Assembly (NCBI RefSeq): GCF_014653945.1
Contig: NZ_BNAU01000008.1
Location: forward strand, 186,001 to 250,000
From: Amycolatopsis deserti
Lineage (GTDB): Bacteria > Actinomycetota > Actinomycetes > Mycobacteriales > Pseudonocardiaceae
Length of the DNA: 64,000 bases
Reading direction: 5' to 3'
In this document: piece by piece, positions 49,790 to 58,950 of the stretch
How positions within the stretch are numbered: position 1 is the first letter of the stretch
Layout of the letters: each line of letters begins with the position of its first letter
Made by a program: the position numbers and the translations under genes
The notes under the pieces: model-generated
Seen by the model: only the letters and a program-made list of their open reading frames with translations
The model's database searches: none
What the model was told of the DNA's origin: nothing

Positions 49790-50440
49790 TCAGGGGACGT
49801 AGACCCCGTTGAACCACTGTCCGCTCGCGTCGTCGGAGTAGACGTCGACGTTGAAGTTGTAGTTGCCGTGGCGGTTTTCCCACAGGTAGCCGGGCAGGCC
49901 GGAGGCCGCGTTGGCGTCGCAGATGATGTCGTCGGTGCACAGCGTCAGGGTCGGGATGTCGCCGAAGAAGTCGTCCGCGCCGGCGAGTGGTGCGCCGACG
50001 ACCGGGGCGACCAACGGGTGCGCCGCGGCGCCGGCGTTGCCCGGGCCGGCCGCCCGCTTGGGGTCGGCGATCAGGACGGCGTTGACGTCGTCGATGGTCG
50101 GCCAGTTCTCGGTCACCCAGGTGTGCACGACGGCGGCGCCGAGCGAGAACCCGACGGCCTTGACGTGCTGGCCCGGGCAGACGTTGCGCTGGTCGCGGAT
50201 CAGCCGGTTCAGCTCGTTGACGCCCTGGCGCGCGTTGAACCCGATCGGGATGGCCGGATAGCCGACGCGCTGGCTGACGCCGCCCTGCCAGTACGGGTCG
50301 TCGGAGTCGTTGTCCCCGGTCCCGCCGACGACGATCGTGTAGGTCCCCTCGCACGGAGCAGCCTGCGCGACGGGTGAGGCCACCAGGTAGGCCCCCGCCG
50401 CGACCGCCAGACCGGTCAGCACTGCCGCGATCTTCTTCAT
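49790..50440 (-). CDS. secreted PE-PPE-domain (cutinase-like) serine hydrolase
   Basis: A 216-residue exported protein. Signal peptide: MKKIAAVLTGLAVAAGAYLV with cleavage probably after QA near residue 28. The mature part starts CEGTYTIVVGGTGDND, and has GFSLGAAVVHTW (GxSxG nucleophile) and ADPKRAAGPGN, typical of the PE-PPE/cutinase-like fold found in mycobacteria and relatives. ATG 50440 has a GGGAGG site. Likely an esterase or lipase acting outside the cell; the substrate is unknown. Stands alone between terminators. Confidence 0.8.
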   Translation of the reverse strand: MKKIAAVLTGLAVAAGAYLVASPVAQAAPCEGTYTIVVGGTGDNDSDDPYWQGGVSQRVGYPAIPIGFNARQGVNELNRLIRDQRNVCPGQHVKAVGFSLGAAVVHTWVTENWPTIDDVNAVLIADPKRAAGPGNAGAAAHPLVAPVVGAPLAGADDFFGDIPTLTLCTDDIICDANAASGLPGYLWENRHGNYNFNVDVYSDDASGQWFNGVYVP

Positions 50441-50502
50441 CGAACCCTCCCAGTTCATCCGGACAATCCCGGCGAACGGTAGGCAGCGGCGATGAAAAAG
50501 CG

Positions 50503-51345
50503 ATGAAACGGCCGCGGGGTGCGAGTCACGCGGATTTCATCGGCCGCGACGTGACCTGGTTTGATGGTCACGGACATCGTTGCGATCTGGGGGATGCGTT
50601 GCCGAAGGTCAGCGTGATCACGGCCGTCCACCGCGGGGGACACCACTTCCTGCGGCAGGCCTACGCCTCGCTGCGGGACCAGGACCTCCCGGCCGGGTGG
50701 GAGTGGGAGTGGTGCGTGCAGGAGGACGGCGACAGCGGCGTGCTCGACGCCCTGCCGCGCGACGACCGGGTGTTGCCCGGGTCGGGGCTGCCCGGCCGCG
50801 CGGCGGTGGCCCGGACGATGGCGCTCGCCCGCGCGACCGGCTCGGTGGTGCGCACCCTGGACGCCGACGACGTCCTGCTGCCCGGCGCCCTGGCCCGCGA
50901 CATCGACGCGTTGCGCCGGGTGGCGTGGTGCACCTCGGCGTGCCTCGACCTGCTGCCGGACGGCTCGACGCGCCCCGGCCCCTACGACCCGCCCGCCGGG
51001 CCGGTGGCGCCCGGCCGGTTCTACGCCGAGCAGGTCGACGACCGGTTGTCCGTGCAGGCCAACACCTTCGCCGCGCACACGGACCTGGTCCGCGCCCTGG
51101 GCGGGTGGCCGGCGCTGACCGGCGCGGAGACCGTCGGGCTGCTGCTGGCGGCGGAGGCGGTGGCGCCGGGGGAGTTCATCGCCGAGCCCAGCGTGCTCTA
51201 CCGCAAGCACGACGCCCAGACGACGGCCGCCGACCGTTACTGGGACAAGGCCGAGGACGCGGCACGGATGGAGAGCGTGCTGTCCCGGGCGGAGACGCTG
51301 CGGCGATCCGGCTGGCGCTGGCGGTCCGCCCGGGACGCGGCCTAG
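50503..51345 (+). CDS. family 2 glycosyltransferase-like protein
   Basis: About 280 residues. GT-A-type start KVSVITAVHRGGHHFLRQAY, then ARTMALARATGSVVRTLDAD, where TLDADDV is the DxD-like motif, and EFIAEPSVLYRKHDAQTT at the end. It probably transfers a sugar from a nucleotide sugar. The start is uncertain: ATG 50503 has a weak ribosome site, and TTG 50599, close to the GT-A core, has a GGGGGA site. It abuts the converging small gene at 51346. Acceptor unknown. Confidence 0.75.
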   Translation: MKRPRGASHADFIGRDVTWFDGHGHRCDLGDALPKVSVITAVHRGGHHFLRQAYASLRDQDLPAGWEWEWCVQEDGDSGVLDALPRDDRVLPGSGLPGRAAVARTMALARATGSVVRTLDADDVLLPGALARDIDALRRVAWCTSACLDLLPDGSTRPGPYDPPAGPVAPGRFYAEQVDDRLSVQANTFAAHTDLVRALGGWPALTGAETVGLLLAAEAVAPGEFIAEPSVLYRKHDAQTTAADRYWDKAEDAARMESVLSRAETLRRSGWRWRSARDAA

Positions 51346-51642
51346 TCAGAGCCGTTCGTCGCGCATCACGTCCAGGTTGTGGAAGACCGGTTCGCCGTCA
51401 CAGAGCTCCATCATCTCCTTCGCCAACCGGTCGGTTTCCGGCATCTGCGAGTTGCGCATCGCGTCCTCGTAGGACGGGAACTCGACGAACTCCATGTAGG
51501 TGCCCGGGTGCTCCCGGTCGCTCATCAGCACCGCGTGGGTGGCCGTGCGCTTGCCCTGCGTCTCGGCCAGCCAGCGGTCCACCATGTCGTTGATCTGTTC
51601 CGGGTGCGTGGTCTTGTACTCGATGACCTGGACGAAAGTCAT
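51346..51642 (-). CDS. small dimeric alpha/beta-barrel (ABM-like) protein
   Basis: A 98-residue protein, MTFVQVIEYKTTHPEQINDM..., with GTYMEFVEFPSYEDAMRNSQ in the middle. This pattern fits the ferredoxin-like antibiotic-biosynthesis-monooxygenase-type fold, but no catalytic role can be read. ATG 51642 has an AAAGGAG site. It lies 63 bp downstream of a stretch without genes and 61 bp away from glnA on the same strand; function unknown. Confidence 0.65.
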   Translation of the reverse strand: MTFVQVIEYKTTHPEQINDMVDRWLAETQGKRTATHAVLMSDREHPGTYMEFVEFPSYEDAMRNSQMPETDRLAKEMMELCDGEPVFHNLDVMRDERL

Positions 51643-51705
51643 GTCCCGCTCCTTTCCGGCCCGGGAGGGGTCATCGTCCGTCCGCGTGCACCGCGGGGTC
51701 AATAC

Positions 51706-53130
51706 CTACACGTCGTAGGTGAGCGCGAACTCGTACGGGTGGGGGCGCAGCCGGAGCGGGTCGATCTCCGTCTCCCGCTTGAAGGCGATCCACGTCTCGA
51801 TCACGTCCTCGGTGAAGACGCCGCCCGCGAGCAGGAACTCGTGGTCGGCCTCGAGCCGGTCGATCACCGCCTCCAGGGACGCCGGGACCTGCGCCACGTC
51901 ACGCGCCTCCTCCGGCGGCAGCTCGTAGAGGTCCTTGTCGATCGGCGACGGCGGCTCCAGCTTGTTGCGCACCCCGTCCAGCCCGGCCATCAGCATCGCG
52001 GAGAACGCCAGGTACGGGTTGCCCGACGAGTCCGGGCAGCGGAACTCGATGCGCTTGGCCTTCGGCGACGAGCCCGTCACCGGGATGCGCACGCACGCCG
52101 ACCGGTTCCGCTGCGAGTACACCAGGTTGATCGGCGCCTCGAATCCCGGCACGAGCCGGTGGTAGGAGTTCGCCGTCGGGTTGGTGAACGCGAGCAGGCT
52201 CGGCGCGTGGTGCAGGATCCCGCCGACGTAGTGCCGCGCGAGGTCGGACAGCCCGCCGTAGCCCGTCTCGTCGTAGAACAGCGGCCCGTTCTCGTCCCAC
52301 AGCGACTGGTGGCAGTGCATGCCCGAGCCGTTGTCGTTGTACAGCGGCTTCGGCATGAAGGTCACCGTCTTGCCCTGCTTCCACGCGGTGTTCTTCACGA
52401 CGTACTTGAACAGCTGCAGGTCGTCCGCCGCGTGCAGCAGCGTGTTGAACCGGTAGTTGATCTCGGCCTGGCCGCCGCTGCCGACCTCGTGGTGCGCCTT
52501 TTCCACCTCGATGCCCACGCCCTCCAGGTTGCGGACCATCTGGTCGCGCAGGTCGGCGAAGTGGTCGCGCGGCGACACCGGGAAGTAGCCGGCCTTGAAC
52601 GGGGTCTTGTAGCCGAGGTTGCCGTCCGCCTCCTCGCGGCCGGTGTTCCACCAGCCCTCCACCGAGTCGACCTCGTAGAACGCGGTGTTCTCCACATTGC
52701 CGAAGCGCACCGAGTCGAAGATGTAGAACTCCGCCTCGGGTCCGAAGAACGCGCGGTCGGCGATGGTCGACTCGCTGATGTACTCCTCGGCCTTGCGGGC
52801 GATGTTGCGCGGGTCCCGGCTGTAGGACTCGCGGGTGAACGGGTCGTGCACGAAGAAGTTCATCATCAGCGTCTTCTCCGCGCGGAACGGGTCGACGCGG
52901 GCTGTGTAGGGGTCGGGCAGCAGCAGCATGTCCGACTCGTGGATGGACTGGAACCCGCGCACCGACGAGCCGTCGAAGGCCACGCCCTCCTCGAAGGCGT
53001 CGGCGTCGAAGGCCCGGGCCGGCACCGTGAAGTGCTGCATGATGCCGGGCAGGTCGCAGAACCGGACGTCGACGAACTCCACGTTCTCGTCGGCGATGTA
53101 CCGCAGGACCTCTTCTGCGTTGGCGAACAT
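51706..53130 (-). CDS. glnA: glutamine synthetase type I
   Basis: A 474-residue GS of usual length. It has [67 protein letters not shown] and the adenylylation tyrosine in [11 protein letters not shown] near residue 400. So it is the adenylylated GSI-beta type. It joins ammonia to glutamate using ATP. ATG 53130 has an AAAGGAG site. The nearby betaine locus releases ammonia from serine, but a housekeeping role is as likely. Confidence 0.95.
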   Translation of the reverse strand: MFANAEEVLRYIADENVEFVDVRFCDLPGIMQHFTVPARAFDADAFEEGVAFDGSSVRGFQSIHESDMLLLPDPYTARVDPFRAEKTLMMNFFVHDPFTRESYSRDPRNIARKAEEYISESTIADRAFFGPEAEFYIFDSVRFGNVENTAFYEVDSVEGWWNTGREEADGNLGYKTPFKAGYFPVSPRDHFADLRDQMVRNLEGVGIEVEKAHHEVGSGGQAEINYRFNTLLHAADDLQLFKYVVKNTAWKQGKTVTFMPKPLYNDNGSGMHCHQSLWDENGPLFYDETGYGGLSDLARHYVGGILHHAPSLLAFTNPTANSYHRLVPGFEAPINLVYSQRNRSACVRIPVTGSSPKAKRIEFRCPDSSGNPYLAFSAMLMAGLDGVRNKLEPPSPIDKDLYELPPEEARDVAQVPASLEAVIDRLEADHEFLLAGGVFTEDVIETWIAFKRETEIDPLRLRPHPYEFALTYDV

Positions 53131-53297
53131 GGCGGGACTCCTTTGCCGTCGCGGCCGTCGCGTCTCAGAGTCCTCGCGTCGCGGAGGAGGTTCAACGGGT
53201 GATGCGGGGCGGGCGGTTCCGGGTCTCGCTGGTCATCCGGCACGACGGCATCCCGGCCTCGGTCGCCCCCGCGGACAACGAGACCGGGACCCGGATG

Positions 53298-53819
53298 TCA
53301 GATCACGTACTGCGCGAAGGACTGGCGCACCTTGTTCACCTTCGGCAGCGCGACCGCGAGGCAGTAGCCCTGGCCGGGGTTCTTGGCGAAGAAGTCCTGG
53401 TGGTACTCCTCGGCCCGGTAGAACTCGCCCAGCGGCTCCAGCGTCGTCACGATCTCGCCGTCCCACCAGTCGCCCGCGCGCTTGATGGCGGCCTCGAACT
53501 CGGCGTGCTGCTGGTCGTCGGCGGGGAACATCGCCGAGCGGTACTGCGTGCCGACGTCGGCGCCCTGGCGGTTGAGCTGCCGCGGGTCGTGCAGGGTGAA
53601 GAAGACGTCGAGGATGACCTCCGCCGGGATGACCTTCTCGTCGAACGTCACCGCGACCGCCTCCGCGTGCCCGGTGCGTCCCGTGCACACCTGCTCGTAC
53701 GAGGGCTGGGCCGTGTCGCCGCCGGTGTAGCCGGACACCACGTCCTGCACCCCGCGCAGCGTCCGGTAGACCGCGTCCAGGCACCAGAAGCACCCGCCGG
53801 CCAGCACGAACGTCCGCAT
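53298..53819 (-). CDS. msrA: peptide-methionine (S)-S-oxide reductase
   Basis: A 173-residue MsrA. The catalytic site is GGCFWCLDAV (Cys10), followed by GYTGGDTAQPSYEQVCTGRT, GHAEAVAVTFD and QYRSAMFPAD. It repairs methionine sulphoxide. It is transcribed toward glnA, with a 167-bp gap in which I support no gene. Three oxidases in the window make peroxide, a possible but unproven reason for its place. Confidence 0.95.
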   Translation of the reverse strand: MRTFVLAGGCFWCLDAVYRTLRGVQDVVSGYTGGDTAQPSYEQVCTGRTGHAEAVAVTFDEKVIPAEVILDVFFTLHDPRQLNRQGADVGTQYRSAMFPADDQQHAEFEAAIKRAGDWWDGEIVTTLEPLGEFYRAEEYHQDFFAKNPGQGYCLAVALPKVNKVRQSFAQYVI

Positions 53820-53934
53820 CTCGCATCACCTCTCACCGTGTGGTCCGTAGTCCGGCTCGCCCCCGGTCAACCCCGGGTGCCGGTCCAGTATTCCGCGCCG
53901 GGCGCCCGCCCACCGGGCGTCCTCTGTGGACGCC

Positions 53935-54735
53935 TCACGCGGGGGCGACGCGGAAGACCGGCCAGCCGATCTCGGTCCGCCACGTGCCCGGATCCGGGGT
54001 GTCCCGCGGCCCCGTGAGGTACACCTCCCGCACCGGGCCGGCCACGGCGAGCGCGTGCTCCACCACCCACCGGCCCAGCTCACCGTAGGTGACGTCGATC
54101 GTGTCATGCTCGCCTGGGTGGGTGGTGACCGCGAGTTCCACCGCCGGCAGGGTCACCATCCGCACCCGCCCGGCCGGTGCGGGCGGGTCCGCCACCGGCA
54201 GGTAGACCAGCATCCGGCCGCGTCCGTGGGTGAACAGCGCGTTGTCGTACAGGCCGCCGGGCGGTCCGGCCGGGTCCGGCACGAGCGCGTCCAGCTCGGC
54301 CATCGCGCCCGCGTACCAGCCGTGGACGTCCGCCTCCCCGACGATCGCCTCCACCGCCGCGACCGTCGTGGCCGGGACGCGGCGCAGCTCGACCGCCAGC
54401 TCCCCGGGTTCCGGGGTGAGCAGCCGCCGCAGGGAGGTGACCGCCGCGCGGGTGCGTTCCAGCTGGTCCTCCAGCCGCCGCAGGTGCTCGCCCACCAGCA
54501 GTGCCCTGGCGTCCGGGTCGGGCGTGGCGAGGATGCGGCGGACCTCCGGCAGCGGCACGTCGAGCTCCCGCAGCCGGTGGATCACCTGCGCGGCCGGGAT
54601 CTGCGTGGCGTCGTAGTAGCGGTAGCCGGTGGCGGGGTCGACGCGGGCCGGCTCGAGCAGCCCGGCGTCGTGGTAGCGGCGCAGCGTGCGGATGCTCAGG
54701 TGGGTCAGCCGGGAGAACTCGCCGATGGACAGCAC
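53935..54735 (-). CDS. MerR family transcriptional regulator with GyrI-like effector domain
   Basis: A 266-residue regulator. The N-terminal MerR helix-turn-helix (residues 1-70) has [20 protein letters not shown] and [11 protein letters not shown], followed by a coiled helix ([20 protein letters not shown]) and a C-terminal GyrI-like domain (about 125-265). GTG 54735 is chosen because the predicted promoter places the transcript start exactly there. It is divergent from the SDR gene at 54815, with MerR-type promoters facing both ways. Likely senses a small organic molecule. Confidence 0.87.
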   Translation of the reverse strand: MLSIGEFSRLTHLSIRTLRRYHDAGLLEPARVDPATGYRYYDATQIPAAQVIHRLRELDVPLPEVRRILATPDPDARALLVGEHLRRLEDQLERTRAAVTSLRRLLTPEPGELAVELRRVPATTVAAVEAIVGEADVHGWYAGAMAELDALVPDPAGPPGGLYDNALFTHGRGRMLVYLPVADPPAPAGRVRMVTLPAVELAVTTHPGEHDTIDVTYGELGRWVVEHALAVAGPVREVYLTGPRDTPDPGTWRTEIGWPVFRVAPA

Positions 54736-54741
54736 GAGCGG

Positions 54742-54807
54742 ATTCTGCACCCTCTCCCCGCGGGAGGGTCCAGCGCTTGACCCTCCCGCGCCGGCAGGGC
54801 GGACCGT
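54742..54807. promoter_or_regulatory. back-to-back MerR-type promoters with a large palindrome
   Basis: Minus strand: -35 TGGACC (54772-54767), 19-bp spacer, -10 CAGAAT (54747-54742), then 6 nt to GTG 54735. Plus strand: -35 TTGACC (54777-54782), 19-bp spacer, weak -10 GACCGT (54802-54807), then 7 nt to ATG 54815. Perfect 12-bp arms at 54759-54770 and 54779-54790 flank the centre between the two -35 boxes. The long 19-bp spacers are the mark of MerR-activated promoters. Confidence 0.65.
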
Positions 54808-54814
54808 GACAGGC

Positions 54815-55579
54815 ATGAACGATTCCCTCGAAGGGCGGCGCGCCCTGGTGACCGGTGGCGGGCGGGGCACCGGTGCGGCCGTCGTCGCCCGGCTGCGCGC
54901 CGCCGGCGCCACCGTGCTGGCCACCGCCCGCTCCCGCCCGGACGGCACCGACGGCCCGTTCGTCACCGCCGATGTGACGCAGGCCGGCGGTGTGGACACG
55001 ATCGTGCGCGAGGTGCGGGAGCGGTTCGGCGCGCTGGACGTCCTGGTGCACACCGTGGGCGGGTCGTCCGCGCCGGGCGGCGGGTTCGCCGCGCTGACCG
55101 ACCGGCACTGGCGCGACGAGCTCGACCTCAACCTGCTGGCCGCCGTCCGCCTGGACCGGGCGCTGCTGCCGGACATGGCGGCCGGCGGGGCGGTCGTCCA
55201 CGTGTCGTCCATCCAGCGGCGGTTGCCGTTGTTCGAAGCCACGCTCGGGTACGCCGCCGCGAAGGCCGCGCTCACCACGTACAGCAAGGGGCTGGCGAAG
55301 GAGCTGGCGCCGCGCGGGGTGCGGGTGAACGTGGTCTCGCCGGGAGCGATCCGCACCTCGGCGGCGGACGCCCTGGTCGCCCGGCTGGCGGCCGCCGAGG
55401 GGCTCGGCGAGCCGGCCGCGTGGGAGCGGCTGACCGCGTCGCTGGGCGGGATCCCGCTGGGCCGTCCGGCGCTGCCGGAGGAGGTCGCCGAGCTGGTGGC
55501 GTTCCTGGTGTCCGGCCGGGCGTCGGCGATCACGGGCGCGGAGCACACCATCGACGGCGGCACGGTGCCGACCGTCTGA
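54815..55579 (+). CDS. SDR family oxidoreductase
   Basis: A 254-residue short-chain dehydrogenase. It has [20 protein letters not shown] (cofactor), [11 protein letters not shown] (serine) and [20 protein letters not shown] (Y-x3-K), and ends with [15 protein letters not shown]. It follows the MerR promoter and is 12 bp from a SnoaL/NTF2-like gene, so the two form a MerR-controlled unit. Substrate unknown; related SDRs act on quinones, aldehydes or keto groups. Confidence 0.88.
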   Translation: MNDSLEGRRALVTGGGRGTGAAVVARLRAAGATVLATARSRPDGTDGPFVTADVTQAGGVDTIVREVRERFGALDVLVHTVGGSSAPGGGFAALTDRHWRDELDLNLLAAVRLDRALLPDMAAGGAVVHVSSIQRRLPLFEATLGYAAAKAALTTYSKGLAKELAPRGVRVNVVSPGAIRTSAADALVARLAAAEGLGEPAAWERLTASLGGIPLGRPALPEEVAELVAFLVSGRASAITGAEHTIDGGTVPTV

Positions 55580-55591
55580 CCAGGAGGAATG

Positions 55592-55903
55592 ATGATGAAC
55601 TCACTGCCGGCCGCCGTGCGCGGCTACCTCGCCGACCCGGCCGCGGACGTCTTCACCACCGACGCGGTGGTGGTCGACGACGGGCGCACCTACCGCGGCC
55701 CGGACGAGATCCGCGCGTGGACCCGCCGGACCACGACGGAGTTCCGCTACACGGCGACGCTCACCGGGTTCTCCCAGGAGGGTGCGGGGGAGTGGACGGT
55801 GGTGCAGCACCTGTCCGGGGACTTCCCCGGTGGAGAGGTGGATCTGCGGTACCGGTTCCAGCTGCGCGGGGAGCGGATCGCCGCGTTGACGATCGCACCC
55901 TGA
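55592..55903 (+). CDS. NTF2-like (SnoaL-type) small protein
   Basis: A 103-residue protein with YLADPAADVFTTDAVVVDDG, YRGPDEIRAWTRRTTTEFRY and WTVVQHLSGDFPGGEVDLRY, typical of the NTF2-like fold. ATG 55592 gives better spacing to AGGAGG than ATG 55589. Probably cotranscribed with the SDR. Function unknown. The 232 bp after it (55904-56135) is GC-rich convergent spacer without a supported gene. Confidence 0.75.
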   Translation: MMNSLPAAVRGYLADPAADVFTTDAVVVDDGRTYRGPDEIRAWTRRTTTEFRYTATLTGFSQEGAGEWTVVQHLSGDFPGGEVDLRYRFQLRGERIAALTIAP

Positions 55904-56135
55904 GGGGTGGGCTTCGCGGCGCGGCCGGCCCCGCAGGGCTGCGGACCCGCGGGTGCGGCTGGGCGCGCCGGGGCGGCGGACCGTGCTGCGGGATCGCCCG
56001 CTGCCGGCGCCGGGTGGCCCAGCGTCGAGCGGTGGGTGCCCGCGCGGGGTCATCCGGGGGGCAGGCCGGGGAGTAGTTCGACTGTGGCGGGGCCCTCGGC
56101 GCCGCCCCCTCAGCCGAGCGTCCCCGCTCGCGGCC

Positions 56136-56849
56136 TCACCCAGCGAAGGCCAGGCCAGGCAGCAGTTCCGCCAGCCGCGCGGGGGCGCCGGAGCGGAGGG
56201 TGAGCGTCCGGCCGTCCTGGTCGATCTCCACCAGGTTCTCCGCGCGGAGCCGGGTCAGGATCGCGTGTCCCAGCGCGCCGCCGAGGTGCGGCCGGCGCAG
56301 CGTACGGTCCAGGCAGCTCGTCGCGGTCTTGCGGCGGCTTCCGGCCAGCTCCGCCGCGTCGATCGCCAGCCGGTCCAGCACCTCCGCCGCCCGCGGGCCC
56401 AGCTCCAGCTCGTCGGTGTCGGCCCGGCGGCGCAGCGCGTCCACGGCCAGCAGGTGGTCCAGCACGGCCACCCCGAGCCGCCCCGCCGCGTGGTCGTAGC
56501 ACAGCCGCTCCGGCGGCGCGGCCGGGCCGGGCACGGGCAGCGATCCGCCCGCGTAGTCGGCCAGCGCGTCCAGTACCGCGGTGATCGCCGGGTCCGCCAG
56601 GCGGTACGTCACGTGCCGCCCGGTCTGCGAGGTGACCACCAGCCCGGCCTGGCGCAGCTTCGCCAGGTGGTTGCCCAGCCGCGCCGGGGTCACGCCGAGG
56701 ATGTCCGCCAGCTGGGTCATGCCGTGCGGCCCCTCGTGCGCGAGCAGCTGCAGCACGGTCAGCCGGATCGGGTCCGCCAGCTCGCGCGCCAGCCCGGTCA
56801 CCGTGGCCACCACGGGCTGTTCCGCGCTCGTCCATCCGAGGGAGGTCAC
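56136..56849 (-). CDS. ArsR-type winged-helix regulator with C-terminal extension
   Basis: A 237-residue regulator. The winged helix is in residues 20-95 (LADPIRLTVLQLLAHEGPHG, then LGVTPARLGNHLAKLRQAGL and VTYRLADPAITAVLDALADY). A second part (about 115-237) has CYDHAAGRLGVAVLDHLLAV, a family extension with Cys and His of unknown role. GTG 56849 is the start. Divergent from the MFS exporter at 56896, with a TCACG-N4-CGTGA dyad just upstream of the exporter start; most likely its repressor. Confidence 0.82.
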   Translation of the reverse strand: MTSLGWTSAEQPVVATVTGLARELADPIRLTVLQLLAHEGPHGMTQLADILGVTPARLGNHLAKLRQAGLVVTSQTGRHVTYRLADPAITAVLDALADYAGGSLPVPGPAAPPERLCYDHAAGRLGVAVLDHLLAVDALRRRADTDELELGPRAAEVLDRLAIDAAELAGSRRKTATSCLDRTLRRPHLGGALGHAILTRLRAENLVEIDQDGRTLTLRSGAPARLAELLPGLAFAG

Positions 56850-56878
56850 ACCCGCAGCCTACCATCGACTTTCACGTT

Positions 56879-56892
56879 TCACGGATACGTGA
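56879..56892. promoter_or_regulatory. TCACG-N4-CGTGA dyad in the arsR/MFS promoter
   Basis: A 14-bp dyad (56879-56892) with a second half-site TTTCACG just upstream (56870-56876). It lies immediately before the MFS start, in the 46-bp intergenic stretch, and suits control by the adjacent ArsR-type protein. Confidence 0.55.
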
Positions 56893-56895
56893 TAG

Positions 56896-58131
56896 ATGTA
56901 TGTGATGCTGCGACGCTACCTGCGCGACCAGATCTCGCCACCCGGTCCGTTCCGGGTGATGGCGCTCGGCGTGCTGGTCACCACCGCGGGCGGCGGCGCC
57001 TGGTACACGACGTGGGCGGTCTACTTCACGACCGTCGCCGGGTTGCCCGCCCCGGTCGTCGGCCTCGGGCTGATGCTCGCCGGCGGCGCGGGCCTGCTCG
57101 CGGCGACACCGGTCGGCGCGCTCGCGGACCGGATCGGGCCGCGGGAGCTGCTGATCGCCCTGATCGCGATCGAGGGCGTCTCGATGGCGGCGTTCGTGTT
57201 CGCCCACCACGTCGCCGTGTTCCTGGCCGTCGCGGTGGTCAACACGACGGCCGAACGCGCCACCGCCGGTGTCCGCACCGCCTACGTCGCGCAGCTGGCC
57301 GACGAGGCGACCCGGGTGGCGCACCTGGCGCGGCAACGCGTCGCCAGCCACCTCGGCTACACCGTGGGCGCCGCGGCCGGGGCCGCCTGCCTGACGTTGG
57401 GCAGTCCGGCCGCGTTCCACGTCCTGATCACCGTCGACGCGGCCACCTCGCTGATCTACGCCGCCCTGCTCACCCGGGTGCCCGCGGTGCGCCCGGTCCC
57501 GCGCACCGGCAAACCGCGCACCCTGCTCGCCGATCCCGCGTTCCTCACCGTGGTCTCCACGACCGGCCTGCTCTCCCTGTGCTGGGGCCTGGTCTCGACC
57601 GCGCTCCCGCTGTGGCTGGTCCGCAACACGCACCTGCCGGCCGGGCTCGCGGGCGTGGTCGTGATCGTCAATTCGCTCGGCGTGGCGTTGCTGCAGGTCG
57701 TGGCGAGCCGCGGCTGCACCGGGGCCCGGCGCGGCGCCGCGCGGGCGGCCTGGTCGGGCGGCGCCCTGGCGCTCGCCTGCCTGCTGTTCGCCGCGACCGG
57801 CGGGGGCGGTGGCGCGTGGGCCGCCGGGCTGGTGCTGCTCGCCACCGCCGCCCACCTGGCCGGTGAGCTGTGGTTCATCGCCGCGAAGTGGGCGCTCACG
57901 CTCGACCTCACCCCGCCCGGCGCGACCGGCCGCTACCAGGGCCTCGCCGCCACGGCCCAGGCCGGCGCGCAGATGCTCAGCCCCGCGCTGATGACCCTGC
58001 TGGTCGGCACGTGGGGCCGGCCCGGCTGGTTCGTGCTGGCCGCGGTGTTCCTCGCCGCCGGCCTGGGCACGATCCCGGCCGCCCGCTGGGCGATCCGCAC
58101 CCGGATCGAAACCCGTTCTGCTGTCGGTTGA
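56896..58131 (+). CDS. MFS exporter
   Basis: A 411-residue twelve-helix MFS protein. It begins MLRRYLRDQISPPGPFRVMA and has VGALADRIGPRELLIAL, the motif A loop. The rest is typical of small drug or metabolite exporters (GLVSTALPLWLVRN, GRYQGLAATAQAGAQMLSPA). ATG 56896 or 56905 may be used; no strong ribosome site is visible because the operator is so close. Divergent from the ArsR-type regulator; likely an efflux pair. Substrate unknown. Confidence 0.82.
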   Translation: MYVMLRRYLRDQISPPGPFRVMALGVLVTTAGGGAWYTTWAVYFTTVAGLPAPVVGLGLMLAGGAGLLAATPVGALADRIGPRELLIALIAIEGVSMAAFVFAHHVAVFLAVAVVNTTAERATAGVRTAYVAQLADEATRVAHLARQRVASHLGYTVGAAAGAACLTLGSPAAFHVLITVDAATSLIYAALLTRVPAVRPVPRTGKPRTLLADPAFLTVVSTTGLLSLCWGLVSTALPLWLVRNTHLPAGLAGVVVIVNSLGVALLQVVASRGCTGARRGAARAAWSGGALALACLLFAATGGGGGAWAAGLVLLATAAHLAGELWFIAAKWALTLDLTPPGATGRYQGLAATAQAGAQMLSPALMTLLVGTWGRPGWFVLAAVFLAAGLGTIPAARWAIRTRIETRSAVG

Positions 58132-58164
58132 CCCACGCCCAGCCCGGCAGCCTTGTCCCGGACG

Positions 58165-58176
58165 AGAACATGTTCT
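58165..58176. promoter_or_regulatory. AGAACATGTTCT palindrome, KstR-like box
   Basis: A perfect 12-bp palindrome 13 bp upstream of the first SDR gene of the steroid cluster. With flanks it fits the published KstR pattern TNNAACNNGTTNNA except for the first base (G). It fits the KstR2 pattern less well. The promoter for the whole ring C/D operon is probably here. Confidence 0.6.
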
Positions 58177-58188
58177 AGTTTTGGGTTC

Positions 58189-58950
58189 GTGGAGACCGAT
58201 CTGGGCTTGGCCGGTGCCGTGGTGCTGGTGACCGGCGGCGTGCGCGGGGTGGGGCGGGGGATCAGCCGGGTGTTCTCGGCGTATGGCGCACGCGTGGTGA
58301 CCTGCGCGCGGCGCGAGCCCGAGGAGCCGGCCGGCGACTTCATCGCCTGCGATGTGCGTGATCCGGATCAGGTGTCGGCGTTGATCGGTCGGATTGTGGC
58401 TGAGCACGGTCGTCTGGATGTGGTGGTGAACAACGCGGGTGGGAGTCCGTTCGCGTCTGCTGCGGAGGCGTCGCCGCGGTTTCACGACAAGATCGTGCAG
58501 TTGAACTTGCTGGCTCCGTTGGTGGTGGCGCAGCAGGCGAACGCGGTGATGCAGCGCCAGGACGGTGGCGGTTCGATCGTGATGATCTCCAGCGTGTCCG
58601 CGACCCGCCCGTCGCCAGGGACGGCCGCGTATGGCGCGGCGAAGGCGGGCTTGGACAACCTGACGGCCAGTTTGGCGGTGGAGTGGGCGCCTCGAGTCCG
58701 GGTGAATGCCTTGGATGTCGGAATGGTGCGCACCGAGCAATCCCGTCTGCACTACGGCAGTGATGTGGCGGCGGTGGGCAAGACGGTGCCGCTGGGACGG
58801 CTGGCGGAGCCGGAGGAGATCGGGCAGTGCGCGGCGTTTTTGGCGTCGGGTCTGGCTTCTTATGTGTCGGGGGCGACGTTGAAGGTGCATGGCGGTGGTG
58901 AGGTGCCGGCGTACCAGGCGGCCGCGGATGTCGATCGGGAGGGTTCATGA
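58189..58950 (+). CDS. SDR oxidoreductase of the steroid ring C/D cluster (Rv3549c-like)
   Basis: A 253-residue SDR. It has VVLVTGGVRGVGRGISRVFS, VVNNAGGSPF, a serine in VMISSVSATR and TAAYGAAKAGLDNLTASLAV, and ends AFLASGLASYVSGATLKVHG. GTG 58189 is the only start near the KstR-like box. Position and partners match the mycobacterial gene Rv3549c, which neighbours echA20. The stop overlaps the next gene as ATGA. The exact ring C/D step is not settled for this family. Confidence 0.85.
   Translation: METDLGLAGAVVLVTGGVRGVGRGISRVFSAYGARVVTCARREPEEPAGDFIACDVRDPDQVSALIGRIVAEHGRLDVVVNNAGGSPFASAAEASPRFHDKIVQLNLLAPLVVAQQANAVMQRQDGGGSIVMISSVSATRPSPGTAAYGAAKAGLDNLTASLAVEWAPRVRVNALDVGMVRTEQSRLHYGSDVAAVGKTVPLGRLAEPEEIGQCAAFLASGLASYVSGATLKVHGGGEVPAYQAAADVDREGS

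Noticed and set aside
53131..53297. Small gene between msrA and glnA
   Set aside because: The short plus-strand frame (from 53199) lacks family motifs and runs into msrA antisense; no support.
55904..56135. Small open frames in the gap between the NTF2-like and ArsR-type genes
   Set aside because: Composition is plain GC-rich spacer between converging genes, with no ribosome site or motif.
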